Below, one piece after another: positions 13,001-22,315 of a stretch of DNA of 64,000 nucleotides; within the stretch, counting starts at the first letter, position 1; every line of letters begins with the position of its first letter. The stretch is from assembly GCF_029784155.1 (NCBI RefSeq), contig NC_073693.1, positions 311,403,304 to 311,467,303 of the forward strand, given 5' to 3'. Both the position numbers and the translations under genes were made by a program. This DNA comes from Uranotaenia lowii (Eukaryota > Arthropoda > Insecta > Diptera > Culicidae). The notes under the pieces are model-generated. The model saw only the letters and a list, made by a program, of their open reading frames with translations. It was not told the origin of the DNA and did not search any database.

Positions 13001-16000
13001 TCCGTATGAAAACATTGCATTGAGATGTTGAACAAGGTTTCGAAATCATGATAAATTCATTATTTTACTGGTTTTTAACCAGATTTGTTAATTGTTACAG
13101 TTTAAATTTTCGATTCTAAATTTTGTTTTCCAGATTTCATAGATTTGCTAAGTTTAATTTAGATACCTCTGGGATAGGCTTTCTAAGGTTGAATCATGAA
13201 AATCTCATGACTTTGGTAATGTGGTTTGCTGGTTTTGAAGTAAAATGACTCAATTTAATCAATGTTTGGCATGATTTGCCTATGAAATGTCTGAAATTAG
13301 CATCACACATAAACACAAAAAATCTCATTTTTCTGAGGTGCAAGGTATCTCAGACCTGATTTTGGCTTAGTCGGGGGCGCTGAATCCAAACATTCGATTT
13401 TTTTGTCAGCTCTAGTTTTCGAGATAGCTCTTAAAAAAAGTTAAAAAATTAATCAATTTGTGTACCTTTTTGATAAAACTTTAAAATACAAATACTTATT
13501 GACTCAATGATCAACTTTCCCAAAGACCGCAAATAATTTTCAATTTTTTCAATAAACGGGAATTTTGACGAAATTTTAAGGAAAAATTAAACTAAATTGA
13601 ATCTTTGAAATTTTTAAGACCGTAAGTCAACTCATTTCGCAATGGAATGGATGTTAAATGGGTTAAATGGATTAAAATCTTCAATATCCAACATTGAACG
13701 ATTTTCTGCCAGAAGAAATTTTAAACTTATTTTTTGAAATTTCTATAAATCGTAGAATTCAATTTTTTGAAAGCTTTGTATCTGTGATCCAAGAATATCT
13801 TGACAATATCTGAGTCCTTGATTGAATGAAGGGTAGACAAATGATTGAAATTTTTATTGGATTATCAGTTATGAAAGATCGATTTAACCCGAAACTGATC
13901 AACTTAAACATTTCCACACTCCATATGACTGAAACTAGAAGTGATAGATGAAATCTGTAGAATGTTTTGAATTCAAGACGCCAAAATCTATCAAAATCAG
14001 TTATTGAAACATAGGCACCGAAAATGCTGTTTCCTTGAATAATCATTACAAACTTTTTGGGTTGAATCACAGAATTACAGATATTGTTTTTGTCGAGAAA
14101 TCAGAATTTTGCTGAGTCATGTCGATAAGAAATCTAATAATAATAAAAAAAATAGTGACTTAACTTACTCCTATATTACGTTTTTCCAATGAGAAATATT
14201 GCTTTCATGCCTTCAAAAGAACTCAATAAAAAGCTTAAATCCTACAAAAAAAGTCAACAATCTTTATGACTAAGGAACAAATGCAACTGCAAACAAGTGA
14301 CGATCATATATGATCAAGTTGATAATAGATATGGGTCATTCCATGTCAAGTGTGCACAGCGAAAAAAAAAATCATATCGAAAATTCGCCAAACTTGGCCG
14401 ATAGACTTTCTGAGGCCTACAAAACAAATCCTCAATTTTTGAGAATGATCCGCCCACCTCTCGTTCCAGGACCCTCCCTTCTTTTTTACAAGATTTTGAA
14501 AAATTCATCATTTTTAAATTACAACATCTCTTGACTGAAACATCGTACCAAAATGACAAAATATGCGTTTTGTAGATTTTATTAATAAAGAGATATGAAA
14601 GATTTAAGTTGGATTGTCTCGCAATTATTTATTCGCAGCACTCAGTGATTTCACTAAACTGCATAATTCATCCAAATTTTTAGCCACATCGTTCTTGCTC
14701 GAACAGATTTTTTGTTTTCATGATTTATTTTAAATTTAAAACAAAAATTCAATTAATATTTTGAACGAAAGAAAAAAAATCGTTTTATTGAATATTATAA
14801 TTCCAAAAATAACTATATTTTTCTTTATATTTTTTCGTTCCAACAATGCAAGTTAAATCATCTTAAAATTGTCTTTTAAATTTGCATACATTTTATATTT
14901 GAAATTTTGTTAAGCTTGAACATACTTTCATTCCAATTTTTTCAATATCTAAAGAGATTGCGGCATTAAACGAACGAAATCTTCTTCATGGTGTAACAGG
15001 TTTTTCATGTTGAAACGGTAATTGTATTGAGAAACTGCTCTATCAGAAAAATGAGCATTTTCTCCAATCCATTGAACTTGGTTTTGAAAAATTCTACACT
15101 GTAGAAGTAATATGCTCCAAGCAATTTGAGATGATCACGAAGTTTATTGCAACTACTTTTGAATCATCGGAGTACTACATCTCAAATGAGTGTAGCGTTG
15201 CCTGGTTGTTGTTGTAGTTATTTATCCACTGAACATCGCTCATGAAGTTCTTTTCCAATTGAACACGTTGCTTTTGCTCAGAAAACTCAGGACTGTTCCC
15301 GACTATTTAGAAGCTTATTAATGTAAGTCACTTAAACAACTCCGTACTAATTTAGCTACAGGAAGCAACTGGATATTTCAACCGCAATCTTCGATTTGAG
15401 AAGTTGTATTCAAAACTACTAGCAGGTTGCAGCAAGCGAGTGCGTAGCAAGCAAATGCGGCCAAAATTCGTTCACAATGGTCAGCGAATCACTTTAAAAA
15501 AATCGCTATTGTTTAGTGCTCCTCTCGGTATCAACAAAAAAATCTGCTGAGCTTAAGATGTATAAATGAAGGCAATATACAATGAAGAAATGCTGTTGTT
15601 ATAAATATCAGTATCGCCATAATTTATTTAGGGATGAATAACACGAGAGTCATAAAATCCCAGAAAAACAAAAACAAATAAAGTCATAATTTGTGAAAGT
15701 TTAGTAATCAACATATGTACGAGCAGATTCTCGAGATTTAAACATTATTTGTGAATAATTGATTTAAGATTTTAATCGCCGATATAATTGATAACATTAT
15801 TTTAATGACATTCCTCACCTTGATTCATCCGCACCATCCACTGAGTAAGCACTAACTTAATGATTGAATACAGAGTTATAATGTATAAAATTGTTACCCA
15901 ACAGCAAAACGAATTCAAACACAAAAGTGTTATTTTAATTTTTTAAGCATATTTTTTTACAAATGTTTGTTGCTTATTAAAATTAACCGTTTCAACATGA

Positions 16001-19000
16001 TAAACCTGTTAAACCATGAAGAAGATTTCGTTCGTTTCATGCCGCAATCTCTTTAGATATTGGAAAAATTGGAATGAAAGTATGTTCAAGCTTACCGAAA
16101 TTTCAAATATAAAATGTATGCAAAATTAAAAGACAATTTTAAGATGATTTTTTTTCTTTCGTTCAAAATCATTCAAACAAATCATGAAAACAAAAAATCT
16201 GTTCGAGCAAGAACGATGTGGCTAAAAATTTGGATGAATTATGCAGTTTAGTGAAATCACTGAGTGCTGCGAATAAATAATTGCGAGACAATCCAACTTA
16301 AATCTTTCATATCTCGAAAACGAGAAATATTATATTGGGATTTTGGTTGGTTCTTACGTAAAATTTTCTCAAGAAAATAATGAAATCATAAAATTCAAGA
16401 AAAAAATATACTTTCCTTGAGAAAATTAACGTTTTCTTTTTAGAGCTGTGTTTTGACGTTTAAAACGTCACTTTTTCGAGTAATAAATAACATCAATCGA
16501 TAGATTTTAATAAAATCTACAAAACGCATATTTTGTCATTTTGGTACGATGTTTCAGTCAAGAGATGTTGTAATTTAAAAATGATGAATTTTTCAAAATC
16601 TTGTAAAAAAGAAGGGAGGGTCCTGGAACGAGAGGTGGGCGGATCATTATCAAAAATTGAGGATTTGTTTTGTAGGCATCAGAAAGTCTATCGGCCAAGT
16701 TTGGCGAATTTTCGATAAGTTTTTTTTTTCGCTGTGCACACTTGACATGGAATGACCCATATTTTTTTTTTCTTATAGTAGAGACTGGTATTTTATGATA
16801 ATCAAACACTTATCGTGGAAAAAAAATGTGGAAGTGATTAAACCAACGCAAATCTCAATAATGATCGAAAAGCTATAATTTATTTCACACTTTTCATACT
16901 CATACTTATGCTTATACAGTGACCATTCCAGATTACGCGGTTTTATTAATTTTATTCCCAGCAAAGCTCGAGAAAACTTAAAACTCAAAGGATTTTTATG
17001 TTTGCCTCAGCTTTCATCATATTAAATTTTATTTCACTAATACCCGGTATTTACCCGGATATTGGATGGATAAATTATGGAATTTTAATTTTAAAGTCTT
17101 ACAATTAATTTAGTGAACAAATAATGGTTTAAGTAAATCCAATATATCTTGTATATTGCAAAACAATGATCTTAATGAAAATAACGAAATTATGTACTGC
17201 AAATCTTTTTTTTTTGTAAAACTGTTAATAACCGTTATTTTTTATTTCGATAAATCTAAGAAAAAGTTATTTTACCTGCGCCGTAAAACCCATAAACGCC
17301 GTTTTTTTGGAAATCATATTTCATAATCAAACAAAATGCTTGATTCGCTGGAAACTTCTAAAATATAATCTTTAAGAGAAAGTGTGCTCGTGGACAATCA
17401 AATTTCTCGAATATATTCAGACATGCTCGGGGTTTTCAAAATAAAGTGGAAAGTAAAAATTTAACGGTCTGATGTATTTTGATAAAAAAATAAATTTGAG
17501 GTGTTTTCAGTAGCTTTCTTGAAGATTTTTTCTCGCATAATCACAGGATTTTGATTAGTTTCATGCTTGTGTTATAGAAATCGAAATCAAATGCCCTTTG
17601 TGAGGTTTTGTAAAAGTTTGTGATGTGCCCAGCCAAAAAACATGCGAAAAAAATCTACAATTCTACTCTAGAAGTCTTCCTTGAATTATATTATAGTGAA
17701 ACTATTCGAAATATTATTTAACGGATCCTTAACCTGTTATATTTTACGTTTTATAACCAATGTTCTAGTTTCATTTTTTTCTAGATGTCTAGAACTTAAA
17801 AAAGTACGATTAAAATAATGTTTTAATTTTAATTCCTCAGGAGGGGGGAAGGGGGAGCAATTGCCCCCTCCTTAATCCGGCTTTGGGATATATTTTATTT
17901 GGTTTCTTTCAGACCTCCAAGGAAGTTCATTATTGGAGTAGTATGATTGGTGGGTGTACTATGTGCTGCACTGACCTTTTCGCCAAATTACGGAGAGAGA
18001 CCGTTGCGAGTAGTTTACGGTCCAATTTTCCACGTCAAAGATTGGTTTGTTTAGCGCAATCTATCGTCAATGCATCCTGGTTACGTTTTAGCATGGTTTT
18101 CCCAGTTGATCTCGAGAGTTTGAGAGCCGTGGGGATCCTTTCCCTTTCACCATGGTGGTTCATCAACGTGGTTGTATAGAATTATTTTTTATTTCTCGCG
18201 TTCCAATTTGGATAACTTTTCAACGCGTAAACCAATCCTGACGAAATTTTCACCACTAGGTAAACAAACCTTCCAGATCAAAACGCTGTCATAAATTTCT
18301 CGGTACGACAACTAAGGTTGCCGAAAAAAATCTGTGTTTATTAGAGAAAAATAGTTCTGACTTTCCTGATTTCACCCAAAAATTTTGTGATGAATTTCTG
18401 TGATGTTATTCCTATGAATTTCATAGAAAATTCACGATAAATTGGGTTTATTCATATTATAGTTGGGCTAAATCAAATACCATTACTGATCTTATCATAC
18501 TCTTTTTATTCAAAATAAGAAATCTAAATTGGATACTGTTAAAAAAGTATATAATTTTGGAAATCCATTCAAAATTTAAAAGTTCTGAGAAATCTGTGAA
18601 AATTTCAAAATTCTGTGTTCTGTGACACAGATTCTGTGATGAAAATTTGCTTAAAATTCTGTGAAAATACAGATCTTTCTGCCATTTTGGCAACTTTTTC
18701 CACCAATAGAGGCACTGCAGAAAATAAAAGAAAACGACCCGATACTAAGTTTGTTTTTTTGGTTTGTTTGTACCTACATATTTTTCATGTTATAGAGAAA
18801 TTCTTCAACAGACTAGTGTAGAGTGACGTGATAAAACTAAAAGTTTCATTACCAAGTTTGATCAATATTGTCATTTCGTTTTTAATGCAATAGAAATTCA
18901 AAAATTTGTTCAGCTCTTCATCGCTTCCAGATTATTTTGTAAGACCTTAGGTTATTTAAATAAAATTTGATTATATGTAAGCGCCCAGTGTCAGTAGCTA

Positions 19001-20049
19001 GTCCAAAGCCCAAAGTTGGTATCAATGTGCAGTATAAACGTGAAAGGCTCAAGGTTACCTTATTTTGTACCATTTCTCTTACAGCATGGCTCATGTGGTT
19101 CATCAGCGGTTTTTCAATCCTTTGGCTCGATTCGATATTACCTTTAAGTTTACCCATTTTTACAAGATGCAAACCCGTGCCCTCAAGGTGATGCACGGTT
19201 ATACAGATAGCGTTATTAAATCGCGCAGGAAAGAATTCGGATCCGGTCAAAGTTTGTTGGATGAGAGCTTCGATGGTGTTGGATCTCGTAGAAAAATTGC
19301 ATTCCTGGACATGTTGCTAGCTACTCGAGTAGACGGCAAACCGTTGGATGATTTGGAGATCCGGGAAGAAGTGGACACTTTCATGTTCGAAGGGCATGAT
19401 ACAACGGCATCAGCCATAGGTTTTCTTTTGCGGGCCCTGGCGGAATATCCGGAAGTTCAACAGAAGGTGTATGACGAGATACTGGAAGTCGCCGGCAATG
19501 ATATCAACACCCCGATGACGTTGAAAATGTTGAACGAGCTCAACTATTTAGATCAAACCATTAAGGAGAGCCTCCGTATGTGGGCTACAGTTCCCCTCTA
19601 TGGTCGGAGAATGATGGAAAATTACGACATCAGTAATCTTATTCCTAAATGTTTTCTAATAATTTAAGTTTGATTAGGACAATTACGTTTTTACAGATGG
19701 TAGGATTTTCCCGGCGGGAACTAACGTACTTTTCTTTCCCTACTTCATGAACAATGATCCGGAATATTTCGACAAGCCGGACGAATTTCGTCCGGAAAGG
19801 TTTGCAGCCGAAACTTCGGCCGAAAAGACCAATCCCTACCAGTATATTCCGTTTAGCGCTGGACCAAGGAATTGTATTGGGCAGAAGTTTGCGATAGCTG
19901 AAATCAAAAGTCTGATCAGCAAAACTTTGCGTCACTACGAGTTGCTTCCATCGGGAGTTGCAAAAGATCCAACGAAGAGTACCATCGTTGCTGAGCTGGT
20001 CCTAAGGGATGATGCTGGACTGCTCGTTAAGCTTCGTAAAAGATCTTAG
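3893..20049 (+). CDS. Cytochrome P450, CYP4 family (CYP4D-like), P450 A, six exons
   Basis: A microsomal monooxygenase of the insect CYP4 family, expected to hydroxylate fatty acids, hormones or xenobiotics using NADPH-P450 reductase at the ER. The coding exons are 3893-4055, 4116-4222, 4279-4558, 4651-4720, 19085-19632 and 19697-20049, with GT-AG introns and preserved frame: 1521 nt, 506 residues, normal for the family. Visible features: hydrophobic anchor (about residues 2-20), proline hinge [12 protein letters not shown] (33-44), C-helix WxxxR (W124-R128), I-helix EGHDTT (309-314) with the glutamate that links heme covalently in many CYP4s, ExxR (368-371), PERF (422-425) and heme loop [10 protein letters not shown] with Cys449. 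Oddity: the normally conserved YP after ExxR is WA (373-374). ATG 3893 is chosen because it directly opens the anchor; an in-frame GTG lies nine bases upstream. Intron 4 is 14.4 kb. The exact substrate and subfamily number cannot be read from sequence. Confidence 0.92.
4116..4222 (+). CDS. P450 A exon 2
   Basis: Begins after acceptor TTACAG and restores Glu55, then encodes residues 56-90 with the KEYGKC and VTDAKIAE segments typical of the CYP4 A-helix/beta-1 region. The donor GTAAGT starts at 4223, phase 0. The next intron is 56 bp. The length of 107 nt equals that of exon 2 of P450 C. Confidence 0.9.
4279..4558 (+). CDS. P450 A exon 3: B-C region with WxxxR
   Basis: Encodes residues 91-183 plus one base. 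It contains RPWLGDGLL and the C-helix motif around W124/R128 that contacts a heme propionate, then ITPTFHF, a hallmark of CYP4. The donor is GTGAGT at 4559, phase 1. The length of 280 nt is identical to exon 3 of P450 C. Confidence 0.92.
4651..4720 (+). CDS. P450 A exon 4
   Basis: Starts after TTTTGCAG, completes Glu184 and encodes residues 185-206, ending in RAVK plus two bases of Asp207. The donor is GTAAGC at 4721, phase 2. This phase-2 end is compatible with the acceptors at both 19085 and 29433, each of which supplies the third base of the Asp codon. Confidence 0.9.
4721..8366. other. Start of intron 4 of P450 A, non-coding
   Basis: No host exon was found. Most of it is AT-rich. A GC-richer patch at about 5985-6390 contains a TCGC/CTCG simple tract near 6075-6095 and, at 6285-6303, an 18-bp string (AAAGGTGCTCGGATCAAA) that recurs at 8392-8409 next to a mariner remnant, so the patch is probably transposon-derived. 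A GC-richer block at 6460-6690 on the minus strand (75 open codons, charged and serine-rich C-terminal part) resembles transposon debris but could not be assigned. Confidence 0.5.
8367..8392. repeat. AAGCT pentanucleotide microsatellite
   Basis: About five uninterrupted copies of AAGCT lie directly next to the probable end of a mariner-type element. Confidence 0.85.
8479..8868 (-). pseudogene. Degenerate mariner/Tc1 transposase, C-terminal half (copy 1)
   Basis: Reading leftward, the frame contains a block ending in [15 protein letters not shown]. This matches the region around the second catalytic aspartate of IS630-Tc1-mariner transposases, preceded by the LLPFLKKH strand. After it the P-K-(D)-x-N-P-x-N-x-P-E-L-R-P-I segment that carries the third acidic residue is still present but in another frame, so a frameshift breaks the protein. 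The distal part ending near QNLMTGIE fits the mariner C-terminus. There is no N-terminal helix-turn-helix and no first aspartate, so this is a dead fragment inside intron 4 of P450 A. Confidence 0.75.
9003..9300 (-). pseudogene. Degenerate mariner/Tc1 transposase fragment (copy 2)
   Basis: On the minus strand a second piece of the same transposase family can be read. It has a [16 protein letters not shown] segment (third catalytic position) near 9208-9160, followed by a C-terminal helix region with an in-frame stop near 9082. Upstream, a degraded RKHD...F-x-P-D-F strand is visible in another frame. It lies upstream of copy 1 in reading direction although it holds the more C-terminal part, so the two are separate copies, not one gene. 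Confidence 0.6.
9416..9928 (-). pseudogene. Non-LTR retrotransposon ORF1 (gag-like) fragment
   Basis: The minus-strand frame encodes an RRM-like stretch ([13 protein letters not shown]..., QYGDIKQI) followed by a CCHC zinc knuckle with exact C-x2-C-x4-H-x4-C spacing ([14 protein letters not shown]) and a basic tail ending at a stop near 9416. This is the architecture of ORF1 nucleic-acid chaperone proteins of Jockey/I-type LINEs. The open frame continues to 10138 only because a 150-bp hairpin repeat at 9925-10074 happens to be open, so the N-terminus is not genuine. No reverse transcriptase follows. Likely a fossil fragment. Confidence 0.7.
9925..10074. repeat. Small inverted-repeat element (hairpin MITE)
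   Basis: The outer ~45 bases on each side are reverse complements with a few mismatches (TTGTACCGAGAG at the left, CTCTCGGTACAA at the right), leaving a loop of about 55 bases. It abuts the LINE ORF1 fragment and probably inserted into or beside it. No clear target-site duplication was found. Confidence 0.7.
10931..11010 (+). mobile_element. hAT-like element end (solo)
   Basis: The segment starting near CATGGGTGGTTAAC and followed by a GGCCAAA / GGGCCGAAC sequence resembles the left end of the complete hAT-type element at 42096-43195 (CATGGGTGGCC). No matching right end was seen nearby, so it is either truncated or its partner has decayed. Confidence 0.35.
12103..12411 (+). mobile_element. 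309-bp Harbinger-type MITE, copy 1
   Basis: Terminal inverted repeats GACCAAGCCCACC / GGTGGGCTTGGTC are flanked on both sides by the trinucleotide TAA, the target-site preference of PIF/Harbinger elements. A second copy of exactly the same length, in opposite orientation, lies at 22007-22315 with about nine differences by eye. The shared open frame encoding a hydrophobic peptide is non-coding repeat sequence. Confidence 0.85.
12429..12470 (+). mobile_element. hAT-like element end (solo)
   Basis: CAGGGGTGAGCAACC followed by GGGCCAC is the usual appearance of a hAT-superfamily terminus. No reverse-complement partner was found downstream. It begins only 17 bases after the MITE. Confidence 0.35.
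13280..14300. other. Decayed repeat, no gene
   Basis: Sequence such as the stretch around 13370-13395 (GGGGGCGCTGAATCC) and the 'gag-a-tag-ct' context recall the ends of the 25338-27048 palindrome, suggesting an old relative of that family. The 103-codon minus-strand frame at 13759-14070 has no recognisable motif. Confidence 0.35.
14332..16759. mobile_element. Foldback element, ~2.4 kb, long inverted arms
   Basis: The ends TGGGTCATTCCATGTCAAG and its reverse complement lie inside TA dinucleotides at 14330-14331 and 16760-16761. Inverted similarity continues inward in blocks: 14340-14720 pairs with 16180-16750, and about 14870-15020 pairs with 15980-16140. Each arm is thus roughly 700 bp around a spacer of about 1 kb (15020-15980). 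No transposase-like frame was found. The TA flanks fit a Tc1/mariner-mobilised foldback element, but the TA also belongs to the palindrome. The element lies in intron 4 of P450 A. Confidence 0.8.
16773..17820. other. AT-rich intron sequence, nothing recognised
   Basis: No coding, RNA or clear repeat feature could be supported. Confidence 0.5.
17836..18180. other. GC-richer repeat-like block, unassigned
   Basis: Begins with a G-run/C-run inverted segment (GGGGGAGCAATTGCCCCC) and continues as a better-than-background GC stretch. The plus strand holds 98 open codons (17883-18179) and the minus strand also has open stretches, but neither has recognisable motifs. It could be the end of an unknown transposon or a fragment of its gene. 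It is not a P450 exon. Confidence 0.3.
19085..19632 (+). CDS. P450 A exon 5 (3' module): I-helix and ExxR
   Basis: Follows a pyrimidine-rich acceptor (TTTCTCTTACAG). The first base completes Asp207, then residues 208-389. It contains the I-helix oxygen-binding segment EGHDTT and the K-helix ESLR. The sequence after ExxR reads MWATVP where family members, including the paralogous exon at 29433, have MYPSVP. The donor is GTAATC at 19633, phase 1. The length of 548 nt equals the paralogous exon. Confidence 0.92.
19697..20049 (+). CDS. P450 A exon 6 (3' module): PERF and heme cysteine
   Basis: Starts after TTTTTACAG, completes Asn390 and encodes residues 391-506 to the TAG. It holds FRPERF, the heme-binding loop [10 protein letters not shown] with the thiolate cysteine, and the basic tail KLRKRS. 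The upstream intron is 64 bp. A 29-base block at 19913-19941 is identical to 30260-30288 in the second 3' module. Confidence 0.93.
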
Positions 20050-20290
20050 AAAGTTTTTGGTGCCGGTTTTGGTGAACTAGAACTTCCTGTTTCTCGAAAA
20101 GTAAATTTAAGAACAGATTAAATGCAATGGACACGATAAATAGTTGAACCACCCATGACCGATAGGAACTGTCGAAGCTTTGAGATTATATTATGGAAGG
20201 ATGGGAAACTTGTTGACTGCAATTTGAGAAAAGTTTGTGGAAAACAGGATGAAACAGCCCTTTCGACTGATCGAGAAAAAAAACTGAACC

Positions 20291-20296
20291 ATTAAA
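20291..20296 (+). terminator. Possible poly(A) signal of P450 A
   Basis: ATTAAA, the commonest variant of AATAAA, lies about 240 bases after the stop codon. A weaker GATAAA sits near 20134. The signal is short, so the call is weak. Confidence 0.3.
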
Positions 20297-20299
20297 ACA

Positions 20300-22006
20300 C
20301 ACTATACTCTGTTCTATCATCTAACAAAATTCATTCTGAGCTTCGAAATTCTTTCACACTACTATGCTTCTCCCATTTATCTTCTGTATCTGGTTGGTTT
20401 AGCTCATCTATTGATCATCTTTTCAGTATCTTTTTTTTCCATATGCCACAATTTACACAAAATTTTACGGAAATCGTGTTTTTTTGTACATTTCAGAAAT
20501 TGTATGAAAATTCGGATACAGATTTAAAGCGCAATTTTTGGATTCAGGTTCATGATTCAGATTCAGAATGCAGATTAAATTTTACAATCAACAATGTAAA
20601 TAAATTTTACAATCACCATTGAGGAGGAATTGAAGAGATCATGAACCTTAGATTGCTTGTTAATTCAATTTCCAGATTTCAAATTTTTAATCAAACTTAG
20701 TATGTAAACACAATTGAGCTAAAAATTACTAATTAGAATTGGAATTCAAGTTTTTTTTGTATTATGCGAAAAAAACGTAAATTTTATTTTTTTTAAATCA
20801 TCCACAGGATTTCCATTATGGAATTGATTCTTTATGATAAAAATTTGCTGTTACAGAAACATGTATCTTCACATAAAAATCTGCACAAAAATTGATTTTT
20901 TCTCAGTGTATTGTTTAAGGACACCAAAATTCGGCATTTAATATTTCAGAAACCAATTGACGAAATTCTGCTTATTTAATATATTTGAGTAACGGGTAAT
21001 GTGGACAAGAACAAACTGAAAAAGGTAAAAAGTTTCGAGAAAACTAAACAAAATTTTTGAATAATGAAAGTTTTATGTAAAAAACAGTCAAATCTAATTT
21101 TTAGAAAAAAAAAAATCATTTTGGTTTCAGAAATTTGGATTGTTAAAAGTTTATCTGAAACCATTTATGCATACATACATTCATGACTTATAAATATTTC
21201 GACAACGTTTCACAAAAAACATTCAAAATTCCTTATGAACTACCATGGAATTCTCCTATTTATTTAAGTATTTAGTTATTTCTTCACATCGGGAAAATTT
21301 TTTTATGCTTTTCCAATCATTTTTCAAACGAAACAAATTAATACTTATATATATTATTTATCATTTTTGAAATTTAATGAAATACCTCAGTTGGAAATTA
21401 ATTAGTTTTCTTGAGGTTTACGACGGTCGCCAAGTAGCTTTTCAACAGAGTCTCAATATGTTTTTTAAATGAATAATATTTAAACAACGATATGGAATCA
21501 AAACCTAACATTTCGATGGTGCAAAAATAAGGATCAGCTTTAATTTCATTATAGCACACCTTTTCGAATCCGCACAAATGTGTACATATGAAACGTTTAA
21601 AATTAATTACCATGAATATTTCCTGCATCACTGAGTATCTAAAGTTTTCACATTTTGATATGCTTGGTCAGAAAATGGTAAACCTTTAAAGATAAACATA
21701 AAACCAAATGTTTTCGGAATATGATTTACATTTTCTTTTATGCTTGTGAACAAACCGATCGAAATCAAATCAATGTGTTGCGACAGGAGTTGACCCTCAT
21801 CACCACTATGCACTTTTTTTTTACTTTGGGTGGCGCTGTTTTGATAGTTGTGACTAGGGAAAGCTTAGAATTGCATGCAAGTTTACTCAAAAGTCACAGT
21901 TAAAGGTGTAAGATATCAGCCTGTGAAACTGGATATGAATGCTCTGAAAGTTATCTCTTTTTAGCAGTTAGCTGAGTCAGGGACATTTCTAAAAATACCC
22001 TCTTAA
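20300..22006. other. Intermodule sequence, no gene
   Basis: AT-rich. No coding or RNA feature is supported. Short frames at 21398-21631 and 21628-21813 look like chance. Confidence 0.5.
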
Positions 22007-22315
22007 GACTAAGCCCACCAATGGTTGCTAAACCTCGATTCGAGTACATTCAGCGACATATCTATCAATCCATCATCGCACCAACAGTCGCTAACTTGAT
22101 TCTAGAAATAGCATTCGAGCAGTAGGTTGTTACTGGATGCGTTTATGTAGCAACCCGGTAGCAACACAACCGGTCATCGCTATGAGAAAATAAACAAACA
22201 AAAATACCAACCTGGATGGCTACAATGGGTGCGAAAATCAGTAAGTAGATAAAAAGGCAACCAATTAAACCATCTAAAATACCGACCGAAATAGGAACGC
22301 CCGGTGGGCTTGGTC
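22007..22315 (-). mobile_element. 309-bp Harbinger-type MITE, copy 2 (inverted)
   Basis: Reverse-oriented near-twin of 12103-12411, same length, again flanked by TAA on each side (22004-22006 and 22316-22318). About 97% identity by eye implies recent activity. Together the two copies bracket exons 5 and 6 of P450 A. Confidence 0.85.

Noticed and set aside
14314..16809. Shared ~60-80 residue peptides at 14314-14559 and 16533-16809
   Set aside because: They are the inverted arms of the foldback element at 14332-16759.
17883..18179. Additional P450 or host exon in intron 4 of A
   Set aside because: Preceded by an acceptor-like TTTCTTTCAG, but the translation has no P450 motif and inserting it would disrupt the exon 4 to exon 5 frame match seen in both modules.
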